From Eublepharis macularius (taxonomy: Eukaryota > Chordata > Lepidosauria > Squamata > Eublepharidae): 64,000 nt of DNA. The stretch spans positions 62,706,052 to 62,770,051 of the forward strand of contig NC_072790.1 of NCBI RefSeq assembly GCF_028583425.1, read 5' to 3'. A program made the position numbers and the translations under genes. Shown here piece after piece: positions 36,304 to 48,739 of this stretch. Under the pieces are notes generated by a model that saw only the letters and a program-made list of their open reading frames with translations, searched no databases and was not told where the DNA came from. The first letter of the stretch is position 1. Each line of letters opens with the position of its first letter.

Positions 36304-36737
36304 CAGGGGTCATTTCGTAGAAAAAGAGCTGGAGGAACTCATTAGCATAACTCATTAGCATATGCCATACCCCTTGACATCACCAGAAGTATGTCATTAG
36401 CATAACTGATTTGCATATGCCACATCCTCTGACATCAACTATCCTGGCTGTTTTGGACCCAATCCTGGCCATTCAGGGCCAAAATTGGGCCCAAAATGGC
36501 AACAAGGGGCTGAAAATGGCCAAAAAGGGGCCCAAAACGGTCAGGATCTGGCCGCTGCTGAGAGGGAGAGTGATCCACCATCCATCAGAGGCCCGATCCA
36601 GCTGTTTTGGTCCCAATCCAGGCTGAAACGGGCCCAATATGGCCAAGAGTCAGGTGGGTGGGGCCACCTGACATGTGACCTCTTTGGGGAACTGCCCGAA
36701 CTGTGTTCCTGTGCGTTCCCTCTCAAAATGAGCCCTG
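36304..36737. mobile_element. Non-autonomous hAT element (GGGGTCATTT type)
   Basis: Starts CAGGGGTCATTTCG and ends CAAAATGAGCCCTG, inverted. Flanking octamers CTGAAAAA and CTGAAAAC match at 7 of 8. The interior holds repeated GGGCCCAAAA/TGGC units. Confidence 0.75.
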
Positions 36738-37161
36738 CTGAAAACTAATCTATATTACAAAAATCTCACAATTCCAGAACTGTTTCTAAATTCATAATAC
36801 ATAAACTAGTCTGGGACCTTCTAGTATTTGAGCAACAGGAGCATATAAACATTAAATGGGAGGTCGAATGCAGGCATTCTAGAGGAGTAAAATTCTAGCA
36901 CAAATATTTACATGACAAATAAAATCTGAGTAGGTTGGCAGAAGCTTGCCAAAACCCAACTTCAAGTGTTACCTAACACAAAAGGACTGCGGTGTGTTGG
37001 ATTCTGGAAGGAACAGCAAAAGTTGAACAATAAGTTGTCATATTTTCCCTGTAAATTTATATATATAATGTGTTGGCTAGTTTCTTGCATTAATCCATCA
37101 CATAGAAACCAAAGAGAAATCATTTAAGAAGAAGTTGCTTGTGAGGGGAGACATTCTTCTG

Positions 37162-37413
37162 ACAAAATCAAAAAGAGTCCAGTAGCACCTTTAAGACTAA
37201 CCAATTTTATTGTAGCATAAGCTTTCGAGAATCAAGTTCTCTTCGTCAGATGCATGATCCGGACTGGTCAAATACCAGTCCGGATCATGCATCTGACGAA
37301 GAGAACTGTGGTTCTCGAAAGCTTATGCTACAATAAAATTGGTTAGTCTTAAAGGTGCTACTGGACTCTTTTTGATTTCGCTACTACAGACTAACACGGC
37401 TAACTCCTCTGGA
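37162..37413 (-). repeat. Fold-back short element, near-perfect hairpin
   Basis: The core AAAAAGAGTCCAGTAGCACC... TTTCGAGAATCAAGTTCTCT is followed by its inverted copy up to GGTGCTACTGGACTCTTTTT, then the head complement ACAGACTAACACGGCTAACT. Arms are about 100 nt. TCTTCTG flanks both sides (37155-37161, 37414-37420). The hairpin tip is itself palindromic (GGACTGGTCAAATACCAGTC). Confidence 0.85.
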
Positions 37414-38624
37414 TCTTCTGGCAAAGTATCAGTAACAAAAATCCTTTCTCCAAACTATAACTGGAAGATGAACAGAACAGATGTTTTCCTGCTAAATGGC
37501 GAAGATGTCTTGAATCCCAGTCTAGCAGTTCTGGCTTCTGCCTGATCTCAGTGCAAAACAGGGAGAGGAAAATGGTGGAGATTTATCTGACCCAGTTCCT
37601 TCCCTGTGCTCTCCACGGGACTCAGATCCTGCTGTTCTTCTATAGACCAACACAGCTACCCACTTAAAACTATCCGTATAGTAGAGAAGTGACCTCTCCA
37701 GTCAGTTACTTCAGCTTGCTTCCGATTCTCTTACTTGCACTTTCCCTCCGTTAATATTCCACACTCTCATTCTTTACATGCCCGTCCCTTTTCTTTCTTT
37801 GCTTCTGCAAGATATCAGCTGAACTGTGTTTAACAGGTTAAAACTGCACTAAAGAAATGAACGTGTTTGATCATCTAGCACTGGTTTTTTTTTTCAACTG
37901 TTTGGACAGCAAAGTATATTTACTGGGCATTACTAACCTCTGAGTCCAAATTTGAGGTCTTCCCCGCCTTCCCTGAGGACTCTCCAGAGCTATCCTACTG
38001 CCAGAAAATATGAGTCCTGTGGCTTAAGGAATCGAATCAGCATTCTCTGCTTTACCTATAAGGAAACTCTGTCGTTTTCACTCAGCCTTGCACAAGGGGA
38101 GGGGGGAATTCTCTGCCTGGCAATGTTCAAAAGGTTAAAAGGTTCACTTAGCTCAGATTTCATTGGAATAGTCTCTGGTCAGTGACTGACCACACAAAAA
38201 TGGAGTCTCGGGAGAGACATCTTAAAGATAAACAGGTTTGCACTGTCCTGAGCTTGTATAGATTAGATCTCTGGCAGGTGTATGAATTATTTTCATGAGT
38301 TTGCAGATATATATGTACACATACACACATGGGTGCAGAGCAAAATAGAGGGGGGGGGGGATAAAAGCCTACAAAATGCAAAACTTACAAGAAGACTTCT
38401 CTGGAATTCCATGGCCTTTTGGCCCCACTGCTCCCAATTTTTTTTCCTCTGTGTTTGAGAGTGTACATGTGTGCATGCATGCATGTGTAAAATTTTGCCA
38501 TTAGGCAGAAATAGGTATGATGCCACAATAAATCTGATAGCATTTAAGGTGTTCTATGACTGTTTCTTGTTCTAGGCTTTTCTTTCAGTCTGGTGTCTAT
38601 ATGTTGCCTTCTACGAAGCTGAAA

Positions 38625-39415
38625 TTGGTTCCTGGTTCCCAGTTCCTTATTCGTACTTCCTGGTTTCTTATTTGCAAAGCCAAATGTAAATATTGGGGGA
38701 AATGGAAACACATGTACTGGTGCTGATCCAAGCACTGGATTGGTGCTGAGCCAAACACCAAAATGGGCTGAATTGGGCCAAATCAGGCTTGATTTGGCCC
38801 CCCCTGGGGAGCGCAAGAGTGCTCCCAGGGCAGCACGTGACATCACTTCCTGGAAGTGACCTCATTGCACAAGCTGGGAGCAGGGAAAACGATAAGGTAG
38901 GTGCAACCTGCCGGAGGGGATGGAGGACCTGGCAACCCTGTTTGGGGTGCAGAGGGCTTGTATCTTTTCCAAGTTCCTTATTCACAGCAATTCCCAATAC
39001 AAGGTTCTGGGATGCAGGCCAAATAGGAGGTCATAGCTCCAGAACCACTGTTTGGATCAGTACCAGCACACATCCTCTTGTAGGGGACAGTCTCTGGAGT
39101 TCAGCACTGTGTGATTTGGGGTGATCCAAAGATTTTTTCAGCTCCAACTACCCCCCTTTTTGCTTATTGATTTGTTCTGGGAGCACCCTACTTTTAAGCT
39201 GTTAACTCAAGAACTGGGCTTTGTAGGAGCACCCAGTATAGATCCCCTTAGAGGGCAGAGTCTGCTGAATATAGAGGTCTATGATATGTGTTTCTACAAA
39301 CTTTATTTCGGGGTGCAGAGCTTTTCAATTTCCCCAATATTTGTGTTTGGTTTTGAGAATAAGGAACTAGGAACTGTGATTCCAAATAGGGAACTGAGAA
39401 CTGGGAACATTTGAA
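38625..39415. mobile_element. Element with about 90-bp terminal inverted repeats
   Basis: The left end GGTTCCTGGTTCCCAGTTCC... AATATTGGGGGAAATGGAAA is mirrored by the right end TTTCAATTTCCCCAATATTT... GAGAACTGGGAAC. About 600 bp lie between. Frames inside are short. Superfamily unknown; no target duplication recognised. Confidence 0.6.
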
Positions 39416-39626
39416 TTCTACAGAGCCTCTCAGCTGTCCATTGAAACACTCTGGTTTAATCTGCCTCTTACTGAATGTGACCAGGCTAACAAGATCTATT
39501 TTTTGCCCATAAAATTCATGCAAGTTACCCTTGGGAACTGGTGTCTGTCAATGTGGTTATGCCACCTCAGACATGTCACCCACAATTCAAACAATTGTGC
39601 AGCAAAATACCAACAAAGCAGAATAT

Positions 39627-39632
39627 TTTATT
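39627..39632 (-). terminator. Poly(A) signal of GST copy 2
   Basis: AATAAA on the minus strand, 181 bp past the stop. The aligned site in copy 3 (near 55.69 kb) reads AATCAA. Confidence 0.6.
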
Positions 39633-39812
39633 GTGTTTTGGTTTAGCAGCACATGATTGCCATCACTTTTGCTTCATAAATCTTGCCACTTGGTCCTACA
39701 TTTAACTTCATGTTGTAGTTACTCTGGAAATTGTACTTGTTTAACGGTAAGGTTATCTTCTTAAAAATTATTTGAAGAGTGTCCCAATTTTAACATGTAG
39801 CTTGTAGCTACA

Positions 39813-39935
39813 TTAGCCATGGAATATCTTAATTGCTTCGGCAATCTTTTTTTCATCTGTTGGTGGTTTTCTCGCACTACCAGGCTGTAGGAATTTCTTG
39901 ACTGTAGGGACATCACTTATTCTTCCTTTATAAGC
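39813..39935 (-). CDS. GSTA: GST copy 2, last coding exon
   Basis: 40 codons plus stop [23 protein letters not shown], then [10 protein letters not shown] and C-terminus KIFHG. Confidence 0.93.
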   Translation of the reverse strand, partial: AYKGRISDVPTVKKFLQPGSARKPPTDEKKIAEAIKIFHG

Positions 39936-42900
39936 CTGAGGGGAGGAAGAGAATATTAGAACAAGAAGCATTTTCTAGCAAGTCAGTAAACAATCCAATA
40001 GGGTGTGGATTGCAGAAATCTGAAAACAAGTTCATAATTATGTTTTGGTCATGTCTACAGTCTGTTTGCTTGCCTACTTAGTGAATGTGGACCACATATA
40101 CATTTTAGACTTTATGTGAAATTTCTCATTCAGAGAAGATTGTTGATATCCAGACTTCTATCCTGATAAAAAAGCATCTTTGAAGATCTAAATAAAATTA
40201 AGGAATCATGGTGTGAGTTTTTTATAATTATCCATCCATGTTGAATATCCTCCCAGTGCTGGAAAGATACACCAAAGGAAGTCTTAGCTTCTAAACCATT
40301 AAAATAATGAAAACCATATGTTCCAGGCATGGGTGGATTTAGTTGTGTCTTCCTTCTTTGCCATCCATGTCACATGTGGTATCCAATTATATTCCGCATG
40401 AGAATGAATAACAATGGCTATGTTAGTGAAGAAAGCATCTGACCTATCTGATACTAAGTGCAATGCATCCAGTGCTGGGAAAATGTGATATCCCTCAACT
40501 GTAAAAAATCCTCAAAAGTAGTTGTGCAAATAAAAATATTGGCAATTTATTGCACTTAAAATCGATCATTTGGGGGGGAAACACTAGGTGTAGAGGCTTG
40601 CATATTTACACCCCAAACGTAAATTAGTTTAATAGTAATTCCACTTCCTCAAGCAATCCTAGGGGCTGCTTCAGTAACTCTGTCAGAAATAACCTAAGTA
40701 CCCCTATCAAACTACAGTTTCCAGTCTTGACAATCAGACTGATAAAAACTCTATCTACTTGTAGTAAAGTTATGTCCAGAGGAAATACATATTATATACT
40801 GTCACTTCTCTATTATATGTTATAGTCACAATTATATTTAATGCTATGCCTTGATGCAACATTAAAAGGAAAGTTGGTATTTAAAAAAAAAAACCAGGAA
40901 AAACCCAACCCATTTATTTTCACTGTCAGAGATACCACCTGGGCTATAATAAATAAAATCATTTTTATAAACCATTATTTGATTTTAATATTTACAAATG
41001 GAATTTAATCAAATACAAGCATTTACTAAGTGAGACTAGGTTTTTAAAAATAATTTAATGTGGCAACCAGAATCATGGCAGGGCACATAGTAAATGAAGA
41101 GCAGTAATGTTGTGTGGTTTGGGAATCATGATTGGAAAGAACTACGTACTATCTGTTGCTTTAAATACGTGCTCCTATGTCAGTCTTAGAATTGCTTATG
41201 TTCTGTTTCAGCATTTCTTCAATTCTTTATTGGATTCTTACTAATGTTATGTCTTTGTAAACTTGTGTTTATTTACCCTACGGCATTGTTTATGAAATTG
41301 TCCTTGATACTGACTGTACTAATTTCACACTGTGTAATTCGCCTTGAGTCTTAGTGAGAAAGGTGGACTATAAACAACAAACAAACACAAACAAACAAAC
41401 TTCCAGTCACAATCCCCAAACCACACACCTGAGGCAAAAGAAGACTAAAACCTGAAAATACTGGAGTTATCCTGATCTAGGACTCTGCCTATGAACATAC
41501 AGAGCTCTTCTGTATGCAGGGGGAACAGCAGGTATGTGCCCACAAAAGAATATACACAGTGTCTGCTGCCACCATTGAATTAATGGTGCAACCTTTGTGG
41601 GCAGGTGAATTATATGTTTATGAGATGCTGTTCCTATACAGAATCAAGAGACTGAAATGAGGACCTGTGATCCTGTGCTCTACAGACATACCACATAAAC
41701 AGTTCCTACATACAAACCATTCACATTTAAAATCCATCAGTATCAATCTGGCATAAATCAGGAATGGCTCTGTCTATATAGTTACATGACTAATTGGGGA
41801 AACTAAACATAGCATCAACCTTCCTGTGGCCTTACTTAAAGGTGATGGAAATAACCACCAGTGGCAACTGTTTTCCTGTATGGTTGCAGGAAGAGTCTGA
41901 GCAAGGTCTGGTGAACTTGATCAAGGAATGGTCTCTCTGCATCCTTCACAACTTGCTAAGGGTTATTACATTGCTTACCTTTAGAAGAGAGAATTTTGAC
42001 AGAATATCGGGTTTGAGCTCTTCTGCCATTAAAATAACTTCAAGCAATTGAACATCTGCCCTGCTCAATTTGTTTCCAACAAGATAATCCTGTCCATGAT
42101 CTTTGAGGACCTACAAAGCAGGAAACATTTTAAGAGGCTCACAGTATTCCAGGAAAATGGCATATACCCAAAGTGTAACATTTCACGGTAAGAATTTGTA
42201 ACAATGCTCTTAAGGATTGACTCTCTGCATAAGAAACTGCTCTTTGATCATGGCTCCTTCCAATAGGCTAGTTCTGGGAGTAGGATAATTCTGCTGTATT
42301 GTTGCATTGAGAATGATTAAAATAATTGACCATTGGAAAGATGTAGAGCAGAATCGTCTTCTTACAGAGAAGTATGTCTGCTACATCTCTGAATGAGTCA
42401 CTGAGATGTACTTGCCTTGTTCCAGCACAGAACATGGAGATCAGGGTCACATACAGAAACACTCTCTGACAGCCCAAAAGGTTTGCTTTTAGATTGGAGT
42501 GTGCCTTCAATTTTAATTCAGAAAAATAACTATGCCTCAGTTATCAGAAGTTTCAGAAACACTAGAATAAGGAAAGGAATTGTGCCAGTGATAGTTTCGG
42601 TCTGAAGTAGAAGAGCAAGATTTGAGTCTAGTTGCATCTTACAGACCAACTAGATTTCGACTTTTGAGAGCCGAAGCTCCCTTTGTCAGATTAAAGAAGT
42701 GGCAACAGGGGGGAGGGGTATTGCAAATTAGAGGTCAGGAAGCTAGCTATAATACATAGATCAGACATCAAAAATCACAGCATTCAAAAAGTAGTAGGTG
42801 GACGTTTTAATCTTCCAGAACATTCCATTGCTTACCTAAAAGTTGCAGATCTCAAGTAGAGAAACTTCAAAGAAAAATTACACCCCTGCTCTATCAAACT

Positions 42901-45900
42901 AATTACAAGTATTATAGCTAGCGTATAGACTGTGTGTGTGTTGTTATAGTCACTGAAAACTGCCACTTTTTCCGTTGCCAGAGATGGTTCATCCCCTCAC
43001 ATGGGCCATCAGGACATGTGCAATTTTTAAAAAAAATCAGCACAAAAATATCACTATATCACTATAGCATTATAATGATAGGTAGTCTCTGAATTCACAG
43101 CTTTCATTTTTTTTTAAAGTAAGTCTCTAGGGAAAAGACATATGTTCATAATGGAAGGGGCTAAAGACGTGCTTTTTTACAAAATGAAAGCTGAGAATTT
43201 AGAGAACCTGACACATTTATCATTATAATTTGTATACATTACAAATTATATACATTTTTTTAAAACATGCTGAAATTGGATGGGAAAAATAAGAAAAGGT
43301 GGCACTGTCGGAAGCATTTCAAAATGTACAGTCCTCAGTGAATGGGATGTGCATTGAGAACTTGAGAACGGGAAAAACAGTTTTCAAAATGGCTCTATCC
43401 CACTTTTTTAATGAGTTACAAGTGGCTTTGTCTGAAAAAGTTAAATAGTCTGTTAGCAACTGGCAGCTAAATGGGTTGTATCTGAAACAGTACAAAAAAT
43501 CTACCAGCAACCAGCAGCCAAAACGGTTTATAAAGGCTACATTTGGGCTGCCACATACCTTTTTCTTTCTTTTTAAAATATGCTTCTTTGACCAAAGGTA
43601 TTCTGCATAAATCATACCTTTTCAAAGACTGGAAAATATCTGGTGGTGGCCCTTTCAATGATCAGTGCAAGATCTTTTTCCTTTGCATCTGCTGGCTTGA
43701 AAGGATGCATCATAATCATTTCATTCAAATCCATAATACCTTCAATATACATATCCATTCTGAAAGGAAGAGAGTATAGACATGATACCAGATAGCTAAA
43801 GAGCTTGCCTTTAAATACACGGACTTCAGAGTAATGAGACCGATTTCTTTAAGAGCGGAAGCATTCCTTTCTTGAACTAAATTATACAAATCTGACTACA
43901 GATAGACAATAATTCTTAGAATGGACTTAGCACTTTGGAATGTTCAAGACCTTCAATTCCAATATCTTTGCATGAAGCCTTTTGGTTCATGCACATCACC
44001 TGGTCAGGTAGGCTGGTACTATTACGGCCATATTGCAAAGAAGGGAACAAGAAAGTGGATTGCCTAAGGCAATCTAATAAACTGATAACAGAGGTGAGAT
44101 TGTTTTATTCTTACTACTTTCAGCGATATCTGTTCTCAAATAATGGGAAAGGGTGGATTAGCCTTTCTGCTAGGGTGTAGCTGATATATCTTTAATCAAA
44201 CAAATGTACACAACACCAGCACTGCAGAACTCAATTGTATAGCAACTTCTTTTAAGGAATAAAGACCAAAGTTCAAACTAGAAACACTTGCTGGGGGTTC
44301 CATATTTGAAGCTCCCAAGCATCTTTCTTTTAATATCACCCATGCGAAAACACAGAAGAGGGTTTTTAAAAAAATCCTTCCTCCATGCAAGCTCTTTACA
44401 TTAAATGGATATTTATCCCATTGGGACAGGCTACACATTAAATGCCTTCTGATAATCACATTTCAATTTAGGAAATGAGTACTGAGGGAAAGGTTGGATC
44501 CTCCCCTGCACACAAACAACCACCATTCATAGAATCATAGAATCATAGAGTTGAAAGGGGTCATACAGACTATCTAGTCCAACCCCCTGCCCAGTGCAGG
44601 ATCAGCCTAAAGCATCTATGACAAGTATTCATCCAGCATCTTCTTCAAAACTGCCAGTGAGGGGGAGCTCACCACCTCCCTAGGCAGCTGATTCCACTTT
44701 TGAACTAATAATAAAAAACCTCCTTGGACTTCTGAACAGGGCATACCCATTGTCTCATCCAGCTTACCAAAAACAAAGAAAAAAAACGTTTTGGATTTCT
44801 ACAGTGATACACATGCACTGTTCAATTGGAATGCATGACATTTATGTACATGTGACAGGACCAAGTGATATGGAGATGTCCGTGCAGAAATGCAATTCAA
44901 CAATCTTGTTTGCTGAGAGAAAGGATTTTTTTCTCCTTGCCTGCTATGACTGAGAGGCCAAATTAGTTCTCATTGCTCCACAATCCACTTTTTATTTTTT
45001 TGTCCCTGCTGACAGTGGCCCTGAGCTGAAATATGCTGATTCATAACTTGTCAGCAGGTCATGACAGAAACTAGAGATTTCTCCTTGCGTCACCCGTAGT
45101 AAGCAGAAATGTGTATTTAGTAGCAAATGTTAGCAATGTTACGGTACAATGCTTTCTCCTTGAGGTCCTTCCCACAGAGATTGTATTTTGCTGCAATATA
45201 GTTGAGGATCGCTCGGGTCTGCACCATCTTCATGCCATCCATTTCCACCATGGGCACTTGCTGAAAGAGCAGGGCTCCATCTTGTGAACAGAAGATGAGA
45301 AATTAATTCAATTACTGGATATCCAGACAGTGCCTTTCAGCAGCACAGCTCTTGTTTGGAATTTAGGTCTTGCTCTTGCATTCTGCTTTTGATGGTGTTA
45401 AAGTTACCTGCTTCTTTCCAAAGTAAAATAATAGAGGTTGAATAAAGAAACTAATTTAATTAAGGCTACCCAGCCTATTTCCTAAAATGGATATTTAGCT
45501 AAACTTCAGCACCAACTCTCTATTAAATAAAAATATATAAAATACTGTCGAAAACCTCAAATTACTTCCTAGATTATAAAATAGTTCTCAAACTATGATA
45601 CAATAAGAACATTGACAATAGCTTCTACCTTGAAACTGCAGAAATTTCAATCAAAATATGCAGTGCATTCAGAGGATAATGTCATTCCTAGCTTGTTTAA
45701 GATTTGTCTGCTCTGCACTGTTAAACTTTAAGGGCCAAACTACATATTGCAGTTTTCTATGGGTTATGTTTGATTCTCCCCAATTGATTTTTAATCAGTC
45801 AGTCACATCACAGGTACAATTTTCCTCCTGGGAACTCAATTTCCCTGTGCTCATGGGCCAAATGCAGATTGGGATTGTGTGCCTCATCATCTAAGATTCA

Positions 45901-47698
45901 ATGATTACAGAAAACTGTTATTTGTATCCTCTGCAGCAGATATATAATACATTCATCCATTTTACTAACCTTTCTTTAATTTTTCTAGATCTTCTTTTGT
46001 TTTAATCAATTGTTCTTCATACTGGAAATTAAAAATACAAAAGATGCTAGGAATCTCGTGAATGTCAGAATAACTTTCCAATTTCAGCACTGCTGAAGTC
46101 TCTGCGTTAACTTTTAGAAAGTCCCTAATTCATTTCCTCTTTCATGATCACTTTTGGAGATCTTGAAAGAAGGTTATCAGGTATGCTGTTGCTGACAAAC
46201 CATTCTTCCAGCAGAAAGACACATCTGTGACCAGAATCTTCTGGAACCTTCCCTCCACTTGTCATTTACTAGAGACAATACAATGTGCAACATGTTAGCA
46301 GATTTTCATAGTGAGCAGAATAGGAATCTCACTAGGCTCACTGCTTTTAAAAGGAAATAGAAGTACTTTGTTGTAAAGGAATTCCTTCCTTGGTAGGAAA
46401 GAGATTCAGATTTTTGCTAAATCTGCAAATTAGAGAATCCCGTATCCAATCCAGGACACAAATTAAGACTCCCAACTAAACCTGGGTTTATCCAGATAAA
46501 TCTTGGCTGGCTGTTTCCATGTCTTCTCCTGTGTTCTTTTTTCCCAAGAGGGGAGAGGGATGAGGAAGGGGAGAGTGAGTGTACAAGAACTCTCCTTGTC
46601 TGCCTGGCTTCTGAGAGTGACACTGTTTCATTTGGGATAAATTGCAATATTTCCTTGAGTCAGTTTGGTTTGGGTATAAATCTCTGCTTTGCTATTGGCT
46701 CCCTTGCTTCACTTTGGTTCTATGGGGTTTCCATTCCCTTGCTTCAGTTTGGTTCTGCTGGGCTTTTTCTACCTTAAGCTTGAATTTAGGAGTGCACCTT
46801 TAGGCAGTGGCTGCCTTCCCCCTGTCTGTTTCTGCCTGATAATCTCCTTGGAAATGTTTCCACCATAGAAAACAATGGAGAGTGGCTGGGGGCACATAGA
46901 ATTGGACCCCAGTTTCAAATCTTTCTGAAACTTGGAGTGTCTTTAATGTAAAGTAAGTCAGGAGTAGATTCCCTGAAATTTAGTGAAGTTTGCTTGAAAA
47001 GTGGCATCATGCCCCTCCCCCAAGGTAGCCCCCAGATAAATCCAGGAATCTCCAATCTTGCTGAACCAGATCAGAGAGTCTTTCCCAGATTCCAGGAATC
47101 CCAGATTACCTTTCAGATCCCTGAAACCCAGATCCAGATTTCCCAGATTTTTCTTGGTGTCCTAACTGTCTTTCAAGCTCTATTGCCCCCTCTGAAGACC
47201 TGGTGTTTGTGCAAGTACTAACAGACATTGATAGTCCATTCCCTCCGACACAAAGAAAACCGGGAGGTTATGTATGGATACCATGAGGATCTTGGGCAAA
47301 TATAAAGCCTAATTGCATGTTAAAAGATGGTTTTGTATCTGAAAGATAAGGTATAAAATGATTTGCACATCAATGACTTTGTGAGATAAATTAGATTGAA
47401 ATAGAATTACTGTCTTGAGGTCAACCATGAGATTCATGGCAATGGTGGAGGCCGGTGGATCTAAACTCCAGCCTCCCCAATCCTAGGCGAATACTGTAAC
47501 TTTTAACCTGCACTTAGATCAGCTACTGCCTATGATACAGATTCCTGGTTAAATGCATTTTCCAACATTGCCCCAAGCAATAAAAACAAACCTCAACTCC
47601 AGCTGCTGCCAATAACCACCGAATGGTCTCCATGCGGCCTCTTCCATCAAAGTAATGGAGCCTGGGTTTTCCAGCCATGGCTATAAATTCTCAGGTTC
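39813..47698 (-). CDS. GSTA: Alpha-class glutathione S-transferase, copy 2 (6 coding exons)
   Basis: Coding exons in transcript order are 47678-47592, 46021-45970, 45280-45148, 43759-43618, 42110-41979 and 39935-39813: 669 nt, 222 residues, the same length as human GSTA1. All introns are GT-AG. Tyr9, Arg15, Gln54, Val55, Pro56, Gln67, Thr68, Asp101 and Arg131 are all present, so the glutathione site is complete, and the N-cap box is SRAD. The C-domain loop [13 protein letters not shown] resembles the GSTA4-type MHPF motif. The ATG exon continues to 47698 after an AACAG acceptor, implying a non-coding first exon upstream. A canonical poly(A) signal follows 181 bp past the stop. Copy 3 is its close tandem duplicate; copy 1 is more distant. 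Confidence 0.94.
41112..41427 (+). repeat. LINE tail between inverted copies of its own target
   Basis: A LINE 3' end (GCCTTGAGTC, AAAGGTGGACTATAAA, then CAAA repeats to about 41400) is flanked by GTGTGGTTTGGGAATCATGA on the left and, inverted, TTCCAGTCACAATCCCCAAA plus CCACACAC on the right. In copy 3 (about 59036-59064) the site holds a single uninterrupted copy of this flank. Confidence 0.65.
41979..42110 (-). CDS. GSTA: GST copy 2, coding exon 5 of 6
   Basis: 44 codons, [20 protein letters not shown] to SLLK. Confidence 0.93.
42605..42700 (+). repeat. Relative of the fold-back short element
   Basis: Reads AGAGCAAGATTTGAGTCTAG, TACAGACCAACTAGATTTCG and AGCTCCCTTTGTCAGATTAA, a diverged cousin of the 33.37-kb repeat. 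The matching place in copy 3 lacks it. Confidence 0.5.
42955..43312. mobile_element. Fold-back DNA element in GST copy 2 intron
   Basis: Outer ends ACTGCCACTTTTTCC and AGAAAAGGTGGCACTGT are inverted. Inside, ATTATAATGATAGGTAGTCT... CAGCTTTCATTTT pairs with AAAATGAAAGCTGAG... TTTATCATTATAAT. It is absent at the matching place in copy 3. Confidence 0.55.
43618..43759 (-). CDS. GSTA: GST copy 2, coding exon 4 of 6
   Basis: 142 nt, [20 protein letters not shown] onward to RYFPVFEK, with Asp101 and Arg131. Confidence 0.93.
44527..44725 (-). repeat. CR1 LINE 3' fragment (minus strand)
   Basis: The ATAGAATC repeats at the low-coordinate end, then TCTAGTCCAACCCCCTGCCC and AGCTCACCACCTCCC, are typical of CR1 3' ends. 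It is 5' truncated near TTTTGAACTA. It is not seen at the aligned place of copy 3 near 62.56 kb. Confidence 0.8.
45148..45280 (-). CDS. GSTA: GST copy 2, coding exon 3 of 6
   Basis: 133 nt. [20 protein letters not shown] then [20 protein letters not shown]; keeps Gln54, Gln67 and Thr68. Confidence 0.93.
45970..46021 (-). CDS. GSTA: GST copy 2, coding exon 2 of 6
   Basis: 52 nt encoding [17 protein letters not shown] and one base of Asp47. It starts with Tyr where copy 1 and human GSTA1 have Phe. Confidence 0.92.
47592..47678 (-). CDS. GSTA: GST copy 2, coding exon 1 of 6
   Basis: 29 codons: [20 protein letters not shown] then WLLAAAGVE, with Tyr9 and Arg15. Residue 11 is Asp where copy 1 and human GSTA1 have Asn. 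Confidence 0.93.
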
Positions 47699-48579
47699 CT
47701 GTTCAGATCAGAAGAAATAATTTGCATGAATGATTGCATGAAGAACCTCACTGCAGGCAAAACTGTGCAACTTTATTGCATGCTTCTTTTTGGTTTAAAC
47801 CCCCCCCCCACACACACACACAGCATTTAAGAAATCTAGCTATTGCACTGTTCCCTACTTTCAGCTCAATAGATAGGAGGAAAGCTTATAATTTCCTTTT
47901 CTTCAGTCACAACCTTGTCCACCTAAAATATTCAGGAAGGAAGGGGGGGGGGCTTTAAATCCCAGATGGGACCTAGGGCTCTCTTCAAACCTTCTATCTT
48001 CTCTCAAGGATAAGGTCTGCAGTAGAGATTGCTAAATACATTTTCTGACATGGAGTACTAACCTCTGAAATCCCAGGATAAGTGGAAGTTCTTCTCTGGC
48101 AAAGAAGTTGAATAGATATGCCTCAGAGTTATAAAGCTCTGGAGCTCCACCTTCTAAAAGGAGGTCAGCCAATCTGGAAGAGAAACTATCTAGTGCAAAC
48201 AGGAGAAACAAGTGTCTACTCTGATTTTTACATGACTTTTCACCTACAGCACAGTCATTCCATAAAGCAAAAGGCTTTCTCTTGCACATGACATGACATA
48301 ACACCTCTGGGACTAAAGTTTTAGTCTAACCAATTCATAAATACTCCTGAATGTATGTATTTTAGAAAAGGGAAGATAGACATGTGATTGATAGACTAGC
48401 AAAATTGCTGGCTTAAAACTGCCTGAATATTCCTGTGCTTTCATCTGACTTGGGTCCTATGCCAGCTGCCAAATCCTTTGTGTCAGAACATGCAAACAGG
48501 ATTTTACCCCACCCCCTCTTTTCACATGCATGCATGTTATGCAAGGAGGCAACTCCAGAAACATCTCTTGGCATCTCTA

Positions 48580-48735
48580 GTTAAAAGTAGTTCAAAGGAT
48601 TCAATGTGTTGCTCTTTTTATTGCATGCAGATGATCCTTCAGTGCAAAGGTCTCAGGCTACAGGGATGACTTCTTGGACAGTTGCCAGTCTGAGTAGCAA
48701 TACTAGCCAGATTGGACCGGCTCAATATGTTGTAG
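48580..48735 (+). repeat. Decayed SINE fragment
   Basis: Pieces such as GCATGCAGATGATCCTTCAG and CAGTTGCCAGTCTGAGTAGC resemble the body of the tRNA-headed SINE at 31.45 kb. Confidence 0.4.
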
Positions 48736-48739
48736 AAAC

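Noticed and set aside
44750-44953. Frame alike in both GST copies (also at 62625-62840)
   Set aside because: Looks conserved, but the whole intron is duplicated. Changes are mostly amino-acid altering and the ends differ, so it is explained by recent duplication, not coding.
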